From: CAVQGZ01 sp964400785
Lineage (GTDB): Bacteria; Actinomycetota; Actinomycetes; Jiangellales; Jiangellaceae
Length of the DNA: 64,000 nt
Assembly: GCA_964400785.1 (NCBI GenBank)
Contig: CAYNWB010000002.1
Coordinates: 60,493 to 124,492, forward strand
Direction: 5' to 3'
Below, one piece after another: positions 26,322-33,612 of the stretch (position 1 is the stretch's first letter; each line of letters begins with the position of its first letter). The notes beneath the pieces were generated by a model. That model searched no databases. It was not told where the DNA came from and saw only the letters and a program-made list of their open reading frames with translations. The translations under genes and the position numbers were made by a program.

Positions 26322-27634
26322 GTGCCGCTCTCCCCGTCCCGGTCGGAGCGCGAGATCGCCGACCCCGTGCCGGGGTCCAGCGCGAACAGGTGCCGCAGCG
26401 CTGCCTCGTAGTCGGTTCCCGAGGCCGAGGCAGCCGCCTGCTTCACCCGCACCGTGGGGGTGTGCAGCAGCTTGCCGACCACGCGCCGGACGGTGGCCGC
26501 GACCTCGGCGTCGACTCGGGGGTCGATGCCGTCACCCAGACGGTTGCGCAGCCGGTCGAGCTCGTCGGCCACCACGTCGTCCGCTCGGCGCCGCAGCGCG
26601 ACCACGGTCGGCGCGACCGCTGCTGCCGACTGCGCCGCGACGTACTCGTCCACCTCTGCGGTGACGATGGCGCGCGCCCGGGCCAGCGTGTCGGACATGG
26701 GCACCTGCTCGTGCCCGAGCCGGTCGGCGAGGTCGCCCAGCGTCACCAGGGACACACCCGGCAGGTCGCGCACGCCTGGGTCGACGTCGTGCGGCATGGC
26801 CAGGTCGAGCACTCCCAGCCGGCCTGTGGCACCGGCACGGGCCTGCAGCACCGTCCCCTCGTCGACGATGGTGCCGGCAGCCCCGGTGCAGGCGACCAGG
26901 ACGTCCGCCTTCGCCAGAAAGCCCGGCAGGTCGTCCCAGCAGGCACCGACGCCACCGACGGTGTCGGCGAGCCTGGCCCCGCGATCGGCGTCCCGGTTGA
27001 CCACGACGATCTCGGCAGCCCCGCGGCGCCTCGCGGCCACCGCGGCGACCGAGGCCATGGAGCCGGCGCCGAGAACCAGCACCGTCGCGCCGTCCACCGG
27101 CAGGTCGCGCTCGGCCAAGGCCTCGTAGCCCTCGTCGGCGAGGCTGCGACCCGCCTGGTCGATGCGCGTCTCGGTCTGCACCCGCTTGCCGACGCGCAGC
27201 GCGGCCTCCACCATGCCGCTCAGCGTCGGCCCCACGGTGCCGGCGTCACGTGCGGCCTGCAGCGCTGCACGCACCTGGAAACGGATCTGGCTCTCGCCGG
27301 TGACCATGCTGTCGAGCCCCGCGGCGGTGAGGAACAGGTGGTCGGCCGCACGTTCGGAGTGGTGGACGAACAGGTGCGGGCGAAGCCGATCCTCGCTCAC
27401 CCCGCTGGAGGCCACCAGCGCGCCGGTGATCGTCTCGACGGCGGGGTGGAACTGCGGAACGGTGGCGTAGACCTCGAGACGGTTGCAGGTGGCCAGCACC
27501 ATCACCTCGGTGACGGTGGCGGCCTTCGCGATCTGGTCGATCAGCGCCGGCGCCGACGTGCCCGCCCGAGAGACCTCGTCGAGCAGGGCGATCGGGGCCG
27601 AGTGGTGCGACACACCCATGACCAGCACGCTCAT
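26318..27634 (-). CDS. hemA: Glutamyl-tRNA reductase
   Basis: NADPH-dependent reduction of glutamyl-tRNA to glutamate-1-semialdehyde, first committed step of heme synthesis by the C5 route; 438 residues. Marks: VMGVSHHSAPIALLDEV, the catalytic cysteine in VLATCNRLEVYA (around residue 51), GESQIRFQVRAAL and the NADPH loop VLVLGAGSMASVAAV. The ATG at 27634 overlaps the rex stop (ATGA), so Rex and HemA are cotranslated and heme synthesis should follow rex transcription. Confidence 0.96.
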   Translation of the reverse strand: MSVLVMGVSHHSAPIALLDEVSRAGTSAPALIDQIAKAATVTEVMVLATCNRLEVYATVPQFHPAVETITGALVASSGVSEDRLRPHLFVHHSERAADHLFLTAAGLDSMVTGESQIRFQVRAALQAARDAGTVGPTLSGMVEAALRVGKRVQTETRIDQAGRSLADEGYEALAERDLPVDGATVLVLGAGSMASVAAVAARRRGAAEIVVVNRDADRGARLADTVGGVGACWDDLPGFLAKADVLVACTGAAGTIVDEGTVLQARAGATGRLGVLDLAMPHDVDPGVRDLPGVSLVTLGDLADRLGHEQVPMSDTLARARAIVTAEVDEYVAAQSAAAVAPTVVALRRRADDVVADELDRLRNRLGDGIDPRVDAEVAATVRRVVGKLLHTPTVRVKQAAASASGTDYEAALRHLFALDPGTGSAISRSDRDGESGT

Positions 27635-28326
27635 CCGGCCGCCACCGCCGACCCCGTCCTGGTGCGCTCGTGGTAGGCCAGGATCTGCAGCTCGACGGCC
27701 AGGTCGACCTTGCGGACGTGGACCCCGTCGGGGACGTCCAGCGACAGCGGGGCGAAGGTCAGCAGGCTGCGCACACCGGCGGCGACCAGACGGTCGGTCA
27801 CCTGCTGAGCCGCCGACGCGGGGACGGCGACCACGCCGATGCACCCCGGGTACGCCGACACGATGCGCTCGAGGTCGGCCGGCGGGCGCACGACGACCCC
27901 GGCCACCGACTGCCCGACCACCGAGTCGTCGACGTCGACCAGCCCGACGACGCAGAACCCGCGGCCCGACAGCCCGGAGTAGTTGGCCAGAGCGAGGCCG
28001 AGGTTGCCGACACCGACGATCACCACGGGGAGCTCGTGGGTGAGGCCCATCTCGTCCTCGATGTGGGCGCGCAGACCCGACACGTCGTACCCCACGCCGC
28101 GTCGACCGTAGGAGCCCAGGTACGACAGGTCCTTGCGCAGCTTCGTCGAGGTGACCCCGGAGCAGGCCGCCAGCTGGTCGCTGGAGACCATGGACACACC
28201 ACTGTCCTCGAGCGCGCGAAGCGCTCGCAGGTACAGGGGGAGGCGCGCCACGGTGGCGGCGGGAACCGCCCGATCGGCGCCCCGCAGGCCCGGCACCGCG
28301 ATGCGCCGTCGGGCTGCTGGGGCCAC
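27631..28326 (-). CDS. rex: Redox-sensing transcriptional repressor Rex
   Basis: 231-residue repressor that senses NADH/NAD+. An N-terminal winged helix (PAATVARLPLYLRALRAL, SSDQLAACSGVTSTKLRKDL) precedes a Rossmann domain with VVIVGVGNLGLALANY (about residues 100-115). Characteristic GSYGRRGVGYDV links the domains. The GTG at 28326 has GGAG six bases upstream. Rex-type operators lie before rex itself and before nuoA. First gene of the hem/cytochrome c operon. Confidence 0.95.
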   Translation of the reverse strand: MAPAARRRIAVPGLRGADRAVPAATVARLPLYLRALRALEDSGVSMVSSDQLAACSGVTSTKLRKDLSYLGSYGRRGVGYDVSGLRAHIEDEMGLTHELPVVIVGVGNLGLALANYSGLSGRGFCVVGLVDVDDSVVGQSVAGVVVRPPADLERIVSAYPGCIGVVAVPASAAQQVTDRLVAAGVRSLLTFAPLSLDVPDGVHVRKVDLAVELQILAYHERTRTGSAVAAG

Positions 28327-28377
28327 TCGACGCTCCGGTTCTTACCAGGAAGGCACGAGCCAGGTGCTCGCGGGGTC

Positions 28378-28406
28378 AGGGTAGGCGCTTGTGAAGGGTG
28401 GAACAA
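28378..28406 (-). promoter_or_regulatory. rex-hem operon promoter
   Basis: On the minus strand TTGTTC (28401-28406) and TACCCT (28378-28383) are separated by 17 bases, a plausible -35/-10 pair. The predicted mRNA would start near 28371, leaving a leader of about 45 bases. Confidence 0.5.
28389..28406. promoter_or_regulatory. Rex-type operator at the rex promoter
   Basis: Plus-strand TTGTGAAGGGTGGAACAA has one perfect Rex half-site (TTGTGAA) and a degenerate second half, 11 of 14 defined positions. It lies within the -35/-10 spacer of the rex promoter, as expected for autorepression. Confidence 0.6.
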
Positions 28407-28424
28407 AGTTCGCGGCGTGCTCGC

Positions 28425-28664
28425 TCAGCCCAGGGCCCGCCGCAGCACCGCCGGAGCCACCCGAAAGTGCGCCACGTCGTGACCGTCGACGAGCACGACC
28501 GGCACCAGGTCGGAGTAGCGCACCCGCAGGTCGGGGTCGCTGTCGACGTCCGTCTCTGCCCAGCTGACGCCCTGGGCGGAGCACACGTCGGAGACCACGG
28601 CGCGAGCCTCGTCACACAGGTGGCAACCCGCCCGACCCAGCAGGACCACGCGGGGCGCGCTCAC
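28425..28664 (-). CDS. Glutaredoxin family protein
   Basis: 79-residue thioredoxin-fold protein with a CHLC active site (LLGRAGCHLCDEARAV, residues ~14-17), a cis-proline region DLVPVVLVDG and a short length typical of the actinobacterial glutaredoxin-like family. The start overlaps the end of the acyl-CoA ligase gene by four bases. Position next to rex and hemA is also seen in related genomes; the substrate is unknown. Confidence 0.85.
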   Translation of the reverse strand: MSAPRVVLLGRAGCHLCDEARAVVSDVCSAQGVSWAETDVDSDPDLRVRYSDLVPVVLVDGHDVAHFRVAPAVLRRALG

Positions 28665-30253
28665 CGCAGCCCGGCCAGCTTCTTGTCGGCCTCCCGGCTC
28701 GCGGCGTCGCGCAGGCGGCCCTTGGCGATCTTGCCCGTCGCCGTGCGCGGGATCTCGTCGACCACCTCGATGATCTCGGGCCGCTTGAACCTGGCGAGGT
28801 TCGCCGCGCAGTGCTCAGCGACGACGTCGGGGGTGAGCGAGTGGCCCTCGGCCGCCACCACGACGGCCTTGACGGCCTCGCCGGTGCGTCGATCGGCCAC
28901 GCCGACGACCGCCGCCGCTGCGATGGCCGGGTGCTCGAGCAGCACCTCCTCGACCTCGCGCGGGTAGACGTTGAAGCCGTTGACGATGACGATGTCCTTG
29001 ATGCGGTCGACCAGGTGCAGGTCGCCGTCCACATCGGCGTAGGCGACGTCCCCCGTTCGCCACCAGCCTTGGTCGTCCGGGCCGTCGACGTCGCCGGGCC
29101 AGTACCCGGAGAAGAGGTTGGGGCCACGCACGACGACCTCGCCGGGGTCACCCTCGTCGACCGGCGCTCCGCCCTCGTCCACGAGCATCACCTCGGTGCC
29201 GGGCAAGGGCCGACCGACCGAGCCGGGCTTCGGGTCGGCCGAGGCGAACGTGGTCGTCACGACCGGCGCTGCCTCGGTCAGCCCGTACCCCTGATGGATC
29301 GTGACACCGGTGGCCTCGGTGACCTGCTCGATCACCGACAGGGCCAGCGGAGCGGCTCCGCTGACGAAGTACCGCACGCCCGCCACGGCCTCGGCGAGGC
29401 CCTCGACCTCGGTCCAGGCCACCAGCATCGGCGGGGCGACCGGCACGATGGTGACGCCGTGACGGACGATCGTCTCGAGCGTCGCCACGGGGTCGAAGCG
29501 GTCGACCACGACGACGGAGGCGCCGGTGGCGAGCGCCTGCCCCAGCACGGTGTTCAGGCCGTAGACGTGGAACAGGGGCAGCACGCCGAGCAGCACGTCC
29601 TGCTCCGACAGGGGGGGCGGGTCCAGCGCCATGAGCTGGTCGAGGTTGCTGACCAGGGCCCGATGGCTGAGCATGGCGGCTCGTGGGTCGGAGCTGGAGC
29701 CCGACGTGAACAGCATCACCGCGACGTCCTCGCCCCCGCGCTCCTGGGGCCGCGGGGTCTGCGCACCCTCGGTGAGAGAGGCGTAGCCGACCTCTCCTGG
29801 TAGCGGCGGGCCGGTGACCACGACGATCGGAACCTGCCGGTCGGCCAGGTCGTCCGGGGCGTCGGTGAGGGCGTCGGCGATGCCGGCGACGGCCTGGCGG
29901 ACGGTAGCGGTCGACGGGTGACCGGCCACCACCATCGACGCTCCGGTTCGTCCGACGAGACGGGCGAGCTCCCCGGCGGTGTAGGAGGTGTTGAGCGGAA
30001 CCGCGACGCCCCCGGCGCGCAGCACACCGAGGTAGGCGGTGACGAACTCCACCGAGGTCGGCAGCACGATGACGACGCGGTCGCCCGCCGACAGCCCGTG
30101 CCCCTGCAGCCCGGCGGCAACTGCGTCCACGATCTGCTCGAGCTCGGCCCAGGTGATGGTGCGGTCGTCGGTGACGAGCGCCGGACGTGTGCCGAAACGC
30201 GTGGCTGTGCGGGTCAGCAGGTCGGCGATGTTGCGAGCGGACGGTCCCGTCAT
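28661..30253 (-). CDS. Long-chain fatty acid--CoA ligase-like AMP-binding protein
   Basis: 530-residue adenylate-forming enzyme. Core motifs: IHQGYGLTEAAPVVTTTF, WWRTGDVAY, IVIVNGFNVYPREVEEVLL and the C-terminal PRTATGKIAKG with the catalytic lysine. The phosphate-binding loop is unusual: FTSGSSSDPRAAMLSH instead of TSG[ST]TGxPKG, losing the usual Thr-Gly and Lys-Gly. Activity is therefore likely but not certain. The ATG has TAGACT seven bases upstream and is divergent from the HAD gene across 24 bases. Confidence 0.85.
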   Translation of the reverse strand: MTGPSARNIADLLTRTATRFGTRPALVTDDRTITWAELEQIVDAVAAGLQGHGLSAGDRVVIVLPTSVEFVTAYLGVLRAGGVAVPLNTSYTAGELARLVGRTGASMVVAGHPSTATVRQAVAGIADALTDAPDDLADRQVPIVVVTGPPLPGEVGYASLTEGAQTPRPQERGGEDVAVMLFTSGSSSDPRAAMLSHRALVSNLDQLMALDPPPLSEQDVLLGVLPLFHVYGLNTVLGQALATGASVVVVDRFDPVATLETIVRHGVTIVPVAPPMLVAWTEVEGLAEAVAGVRYFVSGAAPLALSVIEQVTEATGVTIHQGYGLTEAAPVVTTTFASADPKPGSVGRPLPGTEVMLVDEGGAPVDEGDPGEVVVRGPNLFSGYWPGDVDGPDDQGWWRTGDVAYADVDGDLHLVDRIKDIVIVNGFNVYPREVEEVLLEHPAIAAAAVVGVADRRTGEAVKAVVVAAEGHSLTPDVVAEHCAANLARFKRPEIIEVVDEIPRTATGKIAKGRLRDAASREADKKLAGLR

Positions 30254-30277
30254 GCGTGCGAGTCTAGGGTGGGAGGG
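30254..30277. promoter_or_regulatory. 24-bp divergent leaderless promoter (acyl-CoA ligase / HAD)
   Basis: Only 24 bases separate the two start codons. AGTCTAGGGT (30261-30270) combines a minus-strand TAGACT and a plus-strand TAGGGT overlapping by the central TA. Each is exactly seven bases from its own start codon. The same geometry recurs at 47622-47645. Confidence 0.65.
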
Positions 30278-31141
30278 GTGACCCCGGCCCCTCGTCTTCG
30301 GCCTCGCCGACGCAGCGTCGTCGCCGGCCAAGCCGCTGCCGAGGCGGCCCAGTTCGCACCCGAGAAGCCGGCTGACCCGACCGCTGCCGCGTTCTTCGAC
30401 ATCGACAACACCATCATGCGCGGAGCTTCGGTGTACCACCTGGGGCGCGGGCTCTACCGTCGCGGCTACTTCCGCACCAGCGAGATCGCGCGCATGGCCT
30501 GGGCGCAGGCCCAGTTCGTGCTCGGCGCGGAGAACCTCGAGCACATCGACGAGGCACGGTCGTTCGCCCTGACCTTCATCCAGGGCCGCTCGGTGGCGGA
30601 GCTGTCGGCCCTGACGGAGGAGATCTTCGACCAGGTGCTGGACGACAAGGTCTGGCCGGGCACCCGAGCCCTGACACGAACCCATCTCGAGCAGGGCCAG
30701 CGGGTGTGGCTGGTCACTGCGGCACCCGTGGAGATCGCCACGGTGATCGCCCAGAAGCTCGGCGTCACCGGAGCGATGGGCACCGTCGCCGAGCACATCG
30801 ACGGCCTCTACACCGGACGGCTGGTCGGTGAGACGCTGCACGGGCACGCGAAGGCCGAGGCAGTCGCCGCCCTCGCCGTCCGGGAGGGCCTCGACCTCGA
30901 CCGGTGCGCGGCCTACAGCGACTCGAGCAACGACATCCCGATGCTCGAGCTGGTCGGGGACCCGTGTGCGATCAACCCCGACCGGGCGCTGCGCGCCGTC
31001 GCGCGGCGCAACGGCTGGCGGGTGAGGGACTACCGACGGCGCCGTCGCCTCACTCAGCTGGCCACTGCGGCCGCCGCCGGCGCAGCAGTCGGCGGTGTCG
31101 CTGCCGGTCTCGCCACCGCGCGCAGCCGACGAGCGGCCTAG
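30278..31141 (+). CDS. HAD-IB family phosphatase (SerB-like)
   Basis: 287 residues of the haloacid-dehalogenase superfamily, subfamily IB. Motif I is FFDIDNTIMRGASVYHLGRG, motif II LVTAAPVEIA and motif IV YSDSSNDIPMLELVG. A Lys/Arg-rich juxtamembrane segment precedes a hydrophobic Ala/Gly C-terminal helix (~265-280), suggesting membrane association. The neighbouring acyltransferase suggests a lipid phosphate substrate; mycobacterial SerB1 occupies the same place. GTG start; the stop overlaps the acyltransferase stop through a shared CTAG. Confidence 0.85.
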   Translation: MTPAPRLRPRRRSVVAGQAAAEAAQFAPEKPADPTAAAFFDIDNTIMRGASVYHLGRGLYRRGYFRTSEIARMAWAQAQFVLGAENLEHIDEARSFALTFIQGRSVAELSALTEEIFDQVLDDKVWPGTRALTRTHLEQGQRVWLVTAAPVEIATVIAQKLGVTGAMGTVAEHIDGLYTGRLVGETLHGHAKAEAVAALAVREGLDLDRCAAYSDSSNDIPMLELVGDPCAINPDRALRAVARRNGWRVRDYRRRRRLTQLATAAAAGAAVGGVAAGLATARSRRAA

Positions 31142-32331
31142 AAGAAGACGCTGCGACGCTCCTGCAGCAGCTGGTACAGGTTGTGCTGGATCGACTCGCG
31201 CACCTGGTCGCCGAGGTTGAAGACCACCATGGGGTCCTCGGCGGCGTCCGCAGAGAGCTGGTCGGTGGCGATGGGCTCGCCGAACTCGATGATCCACTTC
31301 GACGGCAGCGGGATCATGCCCAGCGGGCCGAGCCAGGGGAACAGCGGGGTGACGGGGAAGTACGGCGCACCCAGCAGGCGCGCCACCAGGGGCAGGTCGC
31401 CGATGATCGGGTAGATCTCCTCCGAGCCGACGATGGCCGTCGGGATGATCGGCACGCCTGCGGTGATCGCCGACGACACGTAGCCACCGCGACCGAACCG
31501 CTGCAGGCGGTAGCGCTCCTTGTAAGGCTTGCCGATGCCCTTGAACCCCTCCGGCCACACTCCGACCAGCTCGCCAGCGGTCAGCAGACGGTGCCCGTCC
31601 TCGGCGCAGGCCAGCGTGGTCCCGGTCTTGCGTGACATCTCGCCCACGAAGGGCAGGGAGAAGACGAAGTCGGCGCCCAGCATGCGCAGGATGCGATGGC
31701 CGGGCGTCTCGTCGTGCACCGCGAACGCGGTCATCACGGCATCGACGGCGATCGTGCCCGCATGGTTGGCCACGATCAGTGCCCCACCGTCGGCGGGGAT
31801 GTTCTCGGCACCCTTGACCTCGACCCGGAACCACTTCTCGTACAGGGGCCGCAGCAGAGGCAGGATGAGGGTCTCGGTGAGGTCGGTGTCCATGCCGAAC
31901 GGGTCGATGTCGTAGTCACCGGTCAACCGACGGCGGGCGAACCCCAGCGCCTCGGCGACCAGGGTGTCGGCGTCGGGACCCAGAACCGCGTGGGCGGTGT
32001 CCCCGAGCAGTGCCAGCACCTCCGCGAGGCTGGAGGGCAGCTCGAAGCCCGTCTCTGCGGACGACGGCTCGGGGTCGGGAGCCGGGATGGGCCTGGCCCG
32101 TGGTGTCGTCGTAGGCCGTGGCGCGCCGGCGGGGCGCGGCCGCGTGGTGGTGCGGGGCTTCGCGGGGCTTGCCGGTGTGGCCGGCTCCTCCGCCGGCGCC
32201 TGGCGTGCCGCCTTCGCGGCTGCCTGTCCCCCGGCGAGCGAGCGCGACGCCGACGAGGGGGTGCGGCTCGTCCCGGACCCGCGTCCCGGTTTGCCCCGGG
32301 TGCCGATCGGGACGACGTCAGCCTGCGACAT
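31138..32331 (-). CDS. Lysophospholipid acyltransferase family protein
   Basis: 397 residues. About 105 N-terminal residues are Pro/Ala/Arg-rich and low in complexity; the acyltransferase domain follows. The acceptor motif is NHAGTIAVDAVM, giving His-X6-Asp rather than the classical His-X4-Asp, and VWPEGFKGIGKPYKERY, GVPIIPTAIVG follow. This fits the MGAT/DGAT-like branch of PlsC relatives rather than PlsC itself. Start ATG at 32331 has a GGGGGAGGG ribosome-binding site. It overlaps the reading frame that closes the epimerase gene by 14 bases, though that end is uncertain because of the gap. Confidence 0.87.
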   Translation of the reverse strand: MSQADVVPIGTRGKPGRGSGTSRTPSSASRSLAGGQAAAKAARQAPAEEPATPASPAKPRTTTRPRPAGAPRPTTTPRARPIPAPDPEPSSAETGFELPSSLAEVLALLGDTAHAVLGPDADTLVAEALGFARRRLTGDYDIDPFGMDTDLTETLILPLLRPLYEKWFRVEVKGAENIPADGGALIVANHAGTIAVDAVMTAFAVHDETPGHRILRMLGADFVFSLPFVGEMSRKTGTTLACAEDGHRLLTAGELVGVWPEGFKGIGKPYKERYRLQRFGRGGYVSSAITAGVPIIPTAIVGSEEIYPIIGDLPLVARLLGAPYFPVTPLFPWLGPLGMIPLPSKWIIEFGEPIATDQLSADAAEDPMVVFNLGDQVRESIQHNLYQLLQERRSVFF

Positions 32332-33232
32332 TGACCCTCCCCCGGGTGATGGTGGCNNNNNNNNNNNNNNNNNNNNNNNNNNNNNNNNNNNNNNNNNNNN
32401 NNNNNNNNNNNNNNNNNNNNNNNNNNNNNNNNNNNNNNNNNNNNNNNNNNNNNNNNGGGCCGGCCGCGATGGACGGCAAGGGTGCGGAGACACCGCCGGC
32501 GCGACGCACGGCCTGGCTGAGTGCGAGCACGCCGTCCCCGGCGATGTTGTAGATGCCGGGTGTGCCGGCGACGGTGGCGATGCGGATCGCCTCGAGCCCG
32601 TCGTCCTCGTGGACGAACTGCAGCCGTGCGTCGAAGCCCATCACCGTCGGCACGACCGGCAGCGTGAAGTACTCCGTGAACGGGGTGCGAACGGTCGGGC
32701 CGATGAAGTTGGCGAACCGCAGCGTCGTCACATCGACGTCGGGGCGCCGGCGACCGAACCCCCGCACGTAGCCCTCGACCTCGACGGAGTCCTTGGCGTA
32801 GCCCGATCGGGGCGGGGCCTTGGGCGCCATGTCCTCCGTGAACAGCGCGGGGTCCTTCGGCGACGCCCCGTACACGGTGGTCGACGACTTGACGACCAGC
32901 GACCGCAGGGTCTGAGCCCGCTGACACGCACCGAGAAGCTGCATGGTGCCGAGCACGTTGATCTCTTTCTGCGGCGCACGGCCCCCGACGGCGGTCGGGG
33001 TGGCCAGCACGTTCATGTGCACGACAGTGTCGATCTCTTCGCGCTCGAGAATCTTGGCGATGACCGGGCTGCGGATGTCGGCCCGCAGGAACTCGGCGCT
33101 GCCGAGCGGGTACGGGGACGGGACGATGTCGACGGCGACGACCCGGTCGACATCGGGCTCGTCCGCGAGGATCGCGGCGGTCCGGGCCCCGAGGTAGCGA
33201 CCGACGCCGGTGACGAGAACGACCCGTCCCAC
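32318..33232 (-). CDS. NAD-dependent epimerase/dehydratase (GalE2-like; contains an assembly gap)
   Basis: Extended short-chain dehydrogenase. The first ~258 codons are sequenced: Rossmann start VVLVTGVGRYLGARTAAIL, ADIRSP, the SSTTVYG motif and the YxxxK catalytic pair in GYAKDSVEVEGYV. After about residue 258 the gene enters a 100-N gap, and the ending shown assumes the filler length is right. Mycobacterial GalE2, which holds this place, is about 376 residues, so roughly 100 codons are probably missing. The GTG start at 33232 is five bases from the bTHX stop. Confidence 0.83.
   Translation of the reverse strand: MGRVVLVTGVGRYLGARTAAILADEPDVDRVVAVDIVPSPYPLGSAEFLRADIRSPVIAKILEREEIDTVVHMNVLATPTAVGGRAPQKEINVLGTMQLLGACQRAQTLRSLVVKSSTTVYGASPKDPALFTEDMAPKAPPRSGYAKDSVEVEGYVRGFGRRRPDVDVTTLRFANFIGPTVRTPFTEYFTLPVVPTVMGFDARLQFVHEDDGLEAIRIATVAGTPGIYNIAGDGVLALSQAVRRAGGVSAPLPSIAAGXXXXXXXXXXXXXXXXXXXXXXXXXXXXXXXXXXATITRGRVNVAG
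32357..32456. other. Assembly gap (100 N) inside the epimerase gene
   Basis: Exactly 100 N, so probably a filler for unknown length. The frame and the true 3' end of the epimerase gene cannot be read through it. Confidence 0.99.
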
Positions 33233-33237
33233 AGTGC

Positions 33238-33339
33238 CTACTTGCCGCGACGGCGGCGCTGGACGCGCGTCTTGCGCAGCAGCTTGCGGTGCTTCTTCTT
33301 CGCCATGCGCTTGCGACGCTTCTTGATGACCGAGCCCAA
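33238..33339 (-). CDS. Small ribosomal protein bTHX / AURKAIP1-COX24 domain protein
   Basis: 33 residues, extremely basic: it begins with GSVIKKRRKRMAKKKHRKLL after the initiator and ends in RRRRGK. It matches the 33-residue protein between the HTH gene and galE2 in mycobacteria. The start is TTG at 33337-33339, with only a weak AGAAGGG upstream. It is too short for usual gene finders but almost certainly real, as sequence, length and location all agree. It is predicted to bind the small ribosomal subunit. Confidence 0.9.
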   Translation of the reverse strand: MGSVIKKRRKRMAKKKHRKLLRKTRVQRRRRGK

Positions 33340-33398
33340 GAGGTGGCCAGCCCTTCTTCAGTGAGTGCGGACGAGAAAGACCTAGGCTACCGCCGCGC

Positions 33399-33593
33399 TC
33401 AGCCCGCCCGAACCATGGCGTCGCGCAGGTAGTCCCGCACGGCCTCCTCCGGGATGCGCATGGACCGACCGACCTGCACGGCGGGCAGCTTGCCGTCGTG
33501 CACGAGGCGGTAGACGGTCATACGGGACACCCGCATGATGCGGGCAACTTCGGCCACCGTCAGGAACGACAGCGACGACAGCTCGGCGGGCAC
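33399..33593 (-). CDS. Helix-turn-helix excisionase/BldC-like DNA-binding protein
   Basis: 64-residue MerR-type winged helix: FLTVAEVARIMRVSRMTVYR, LVHDGKLPAVQVGRSMRIPE and a final helix. It matches the small HTH protein upstream of bTHX and galE2 in mycobacteria. Excisionase-type annotations are common but there is no integrase here; BldC-like regulation is more likely. The GTG start has TAGGCT six bases upstream, suggesting a leaderless mRNA. Confidence 0.88.
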   Translation of the reverse strand: MPAELSSLSFLTVAEVARIMRVSRMTVYRLVHDGKLPAVQVGRSMRIPEEAVRDYLRDAMVRAG

Positions 33594-33612
33594 GCGCGCA
33601 GCCTAGGGCCAA

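Noticed and set aside
33399..33593. Phage excisionase
   Set aside because: The HTH fold resembles Xis, but no integrase or att-like repeat is present and the gene is in a conserved housekeeping neighbourhood.
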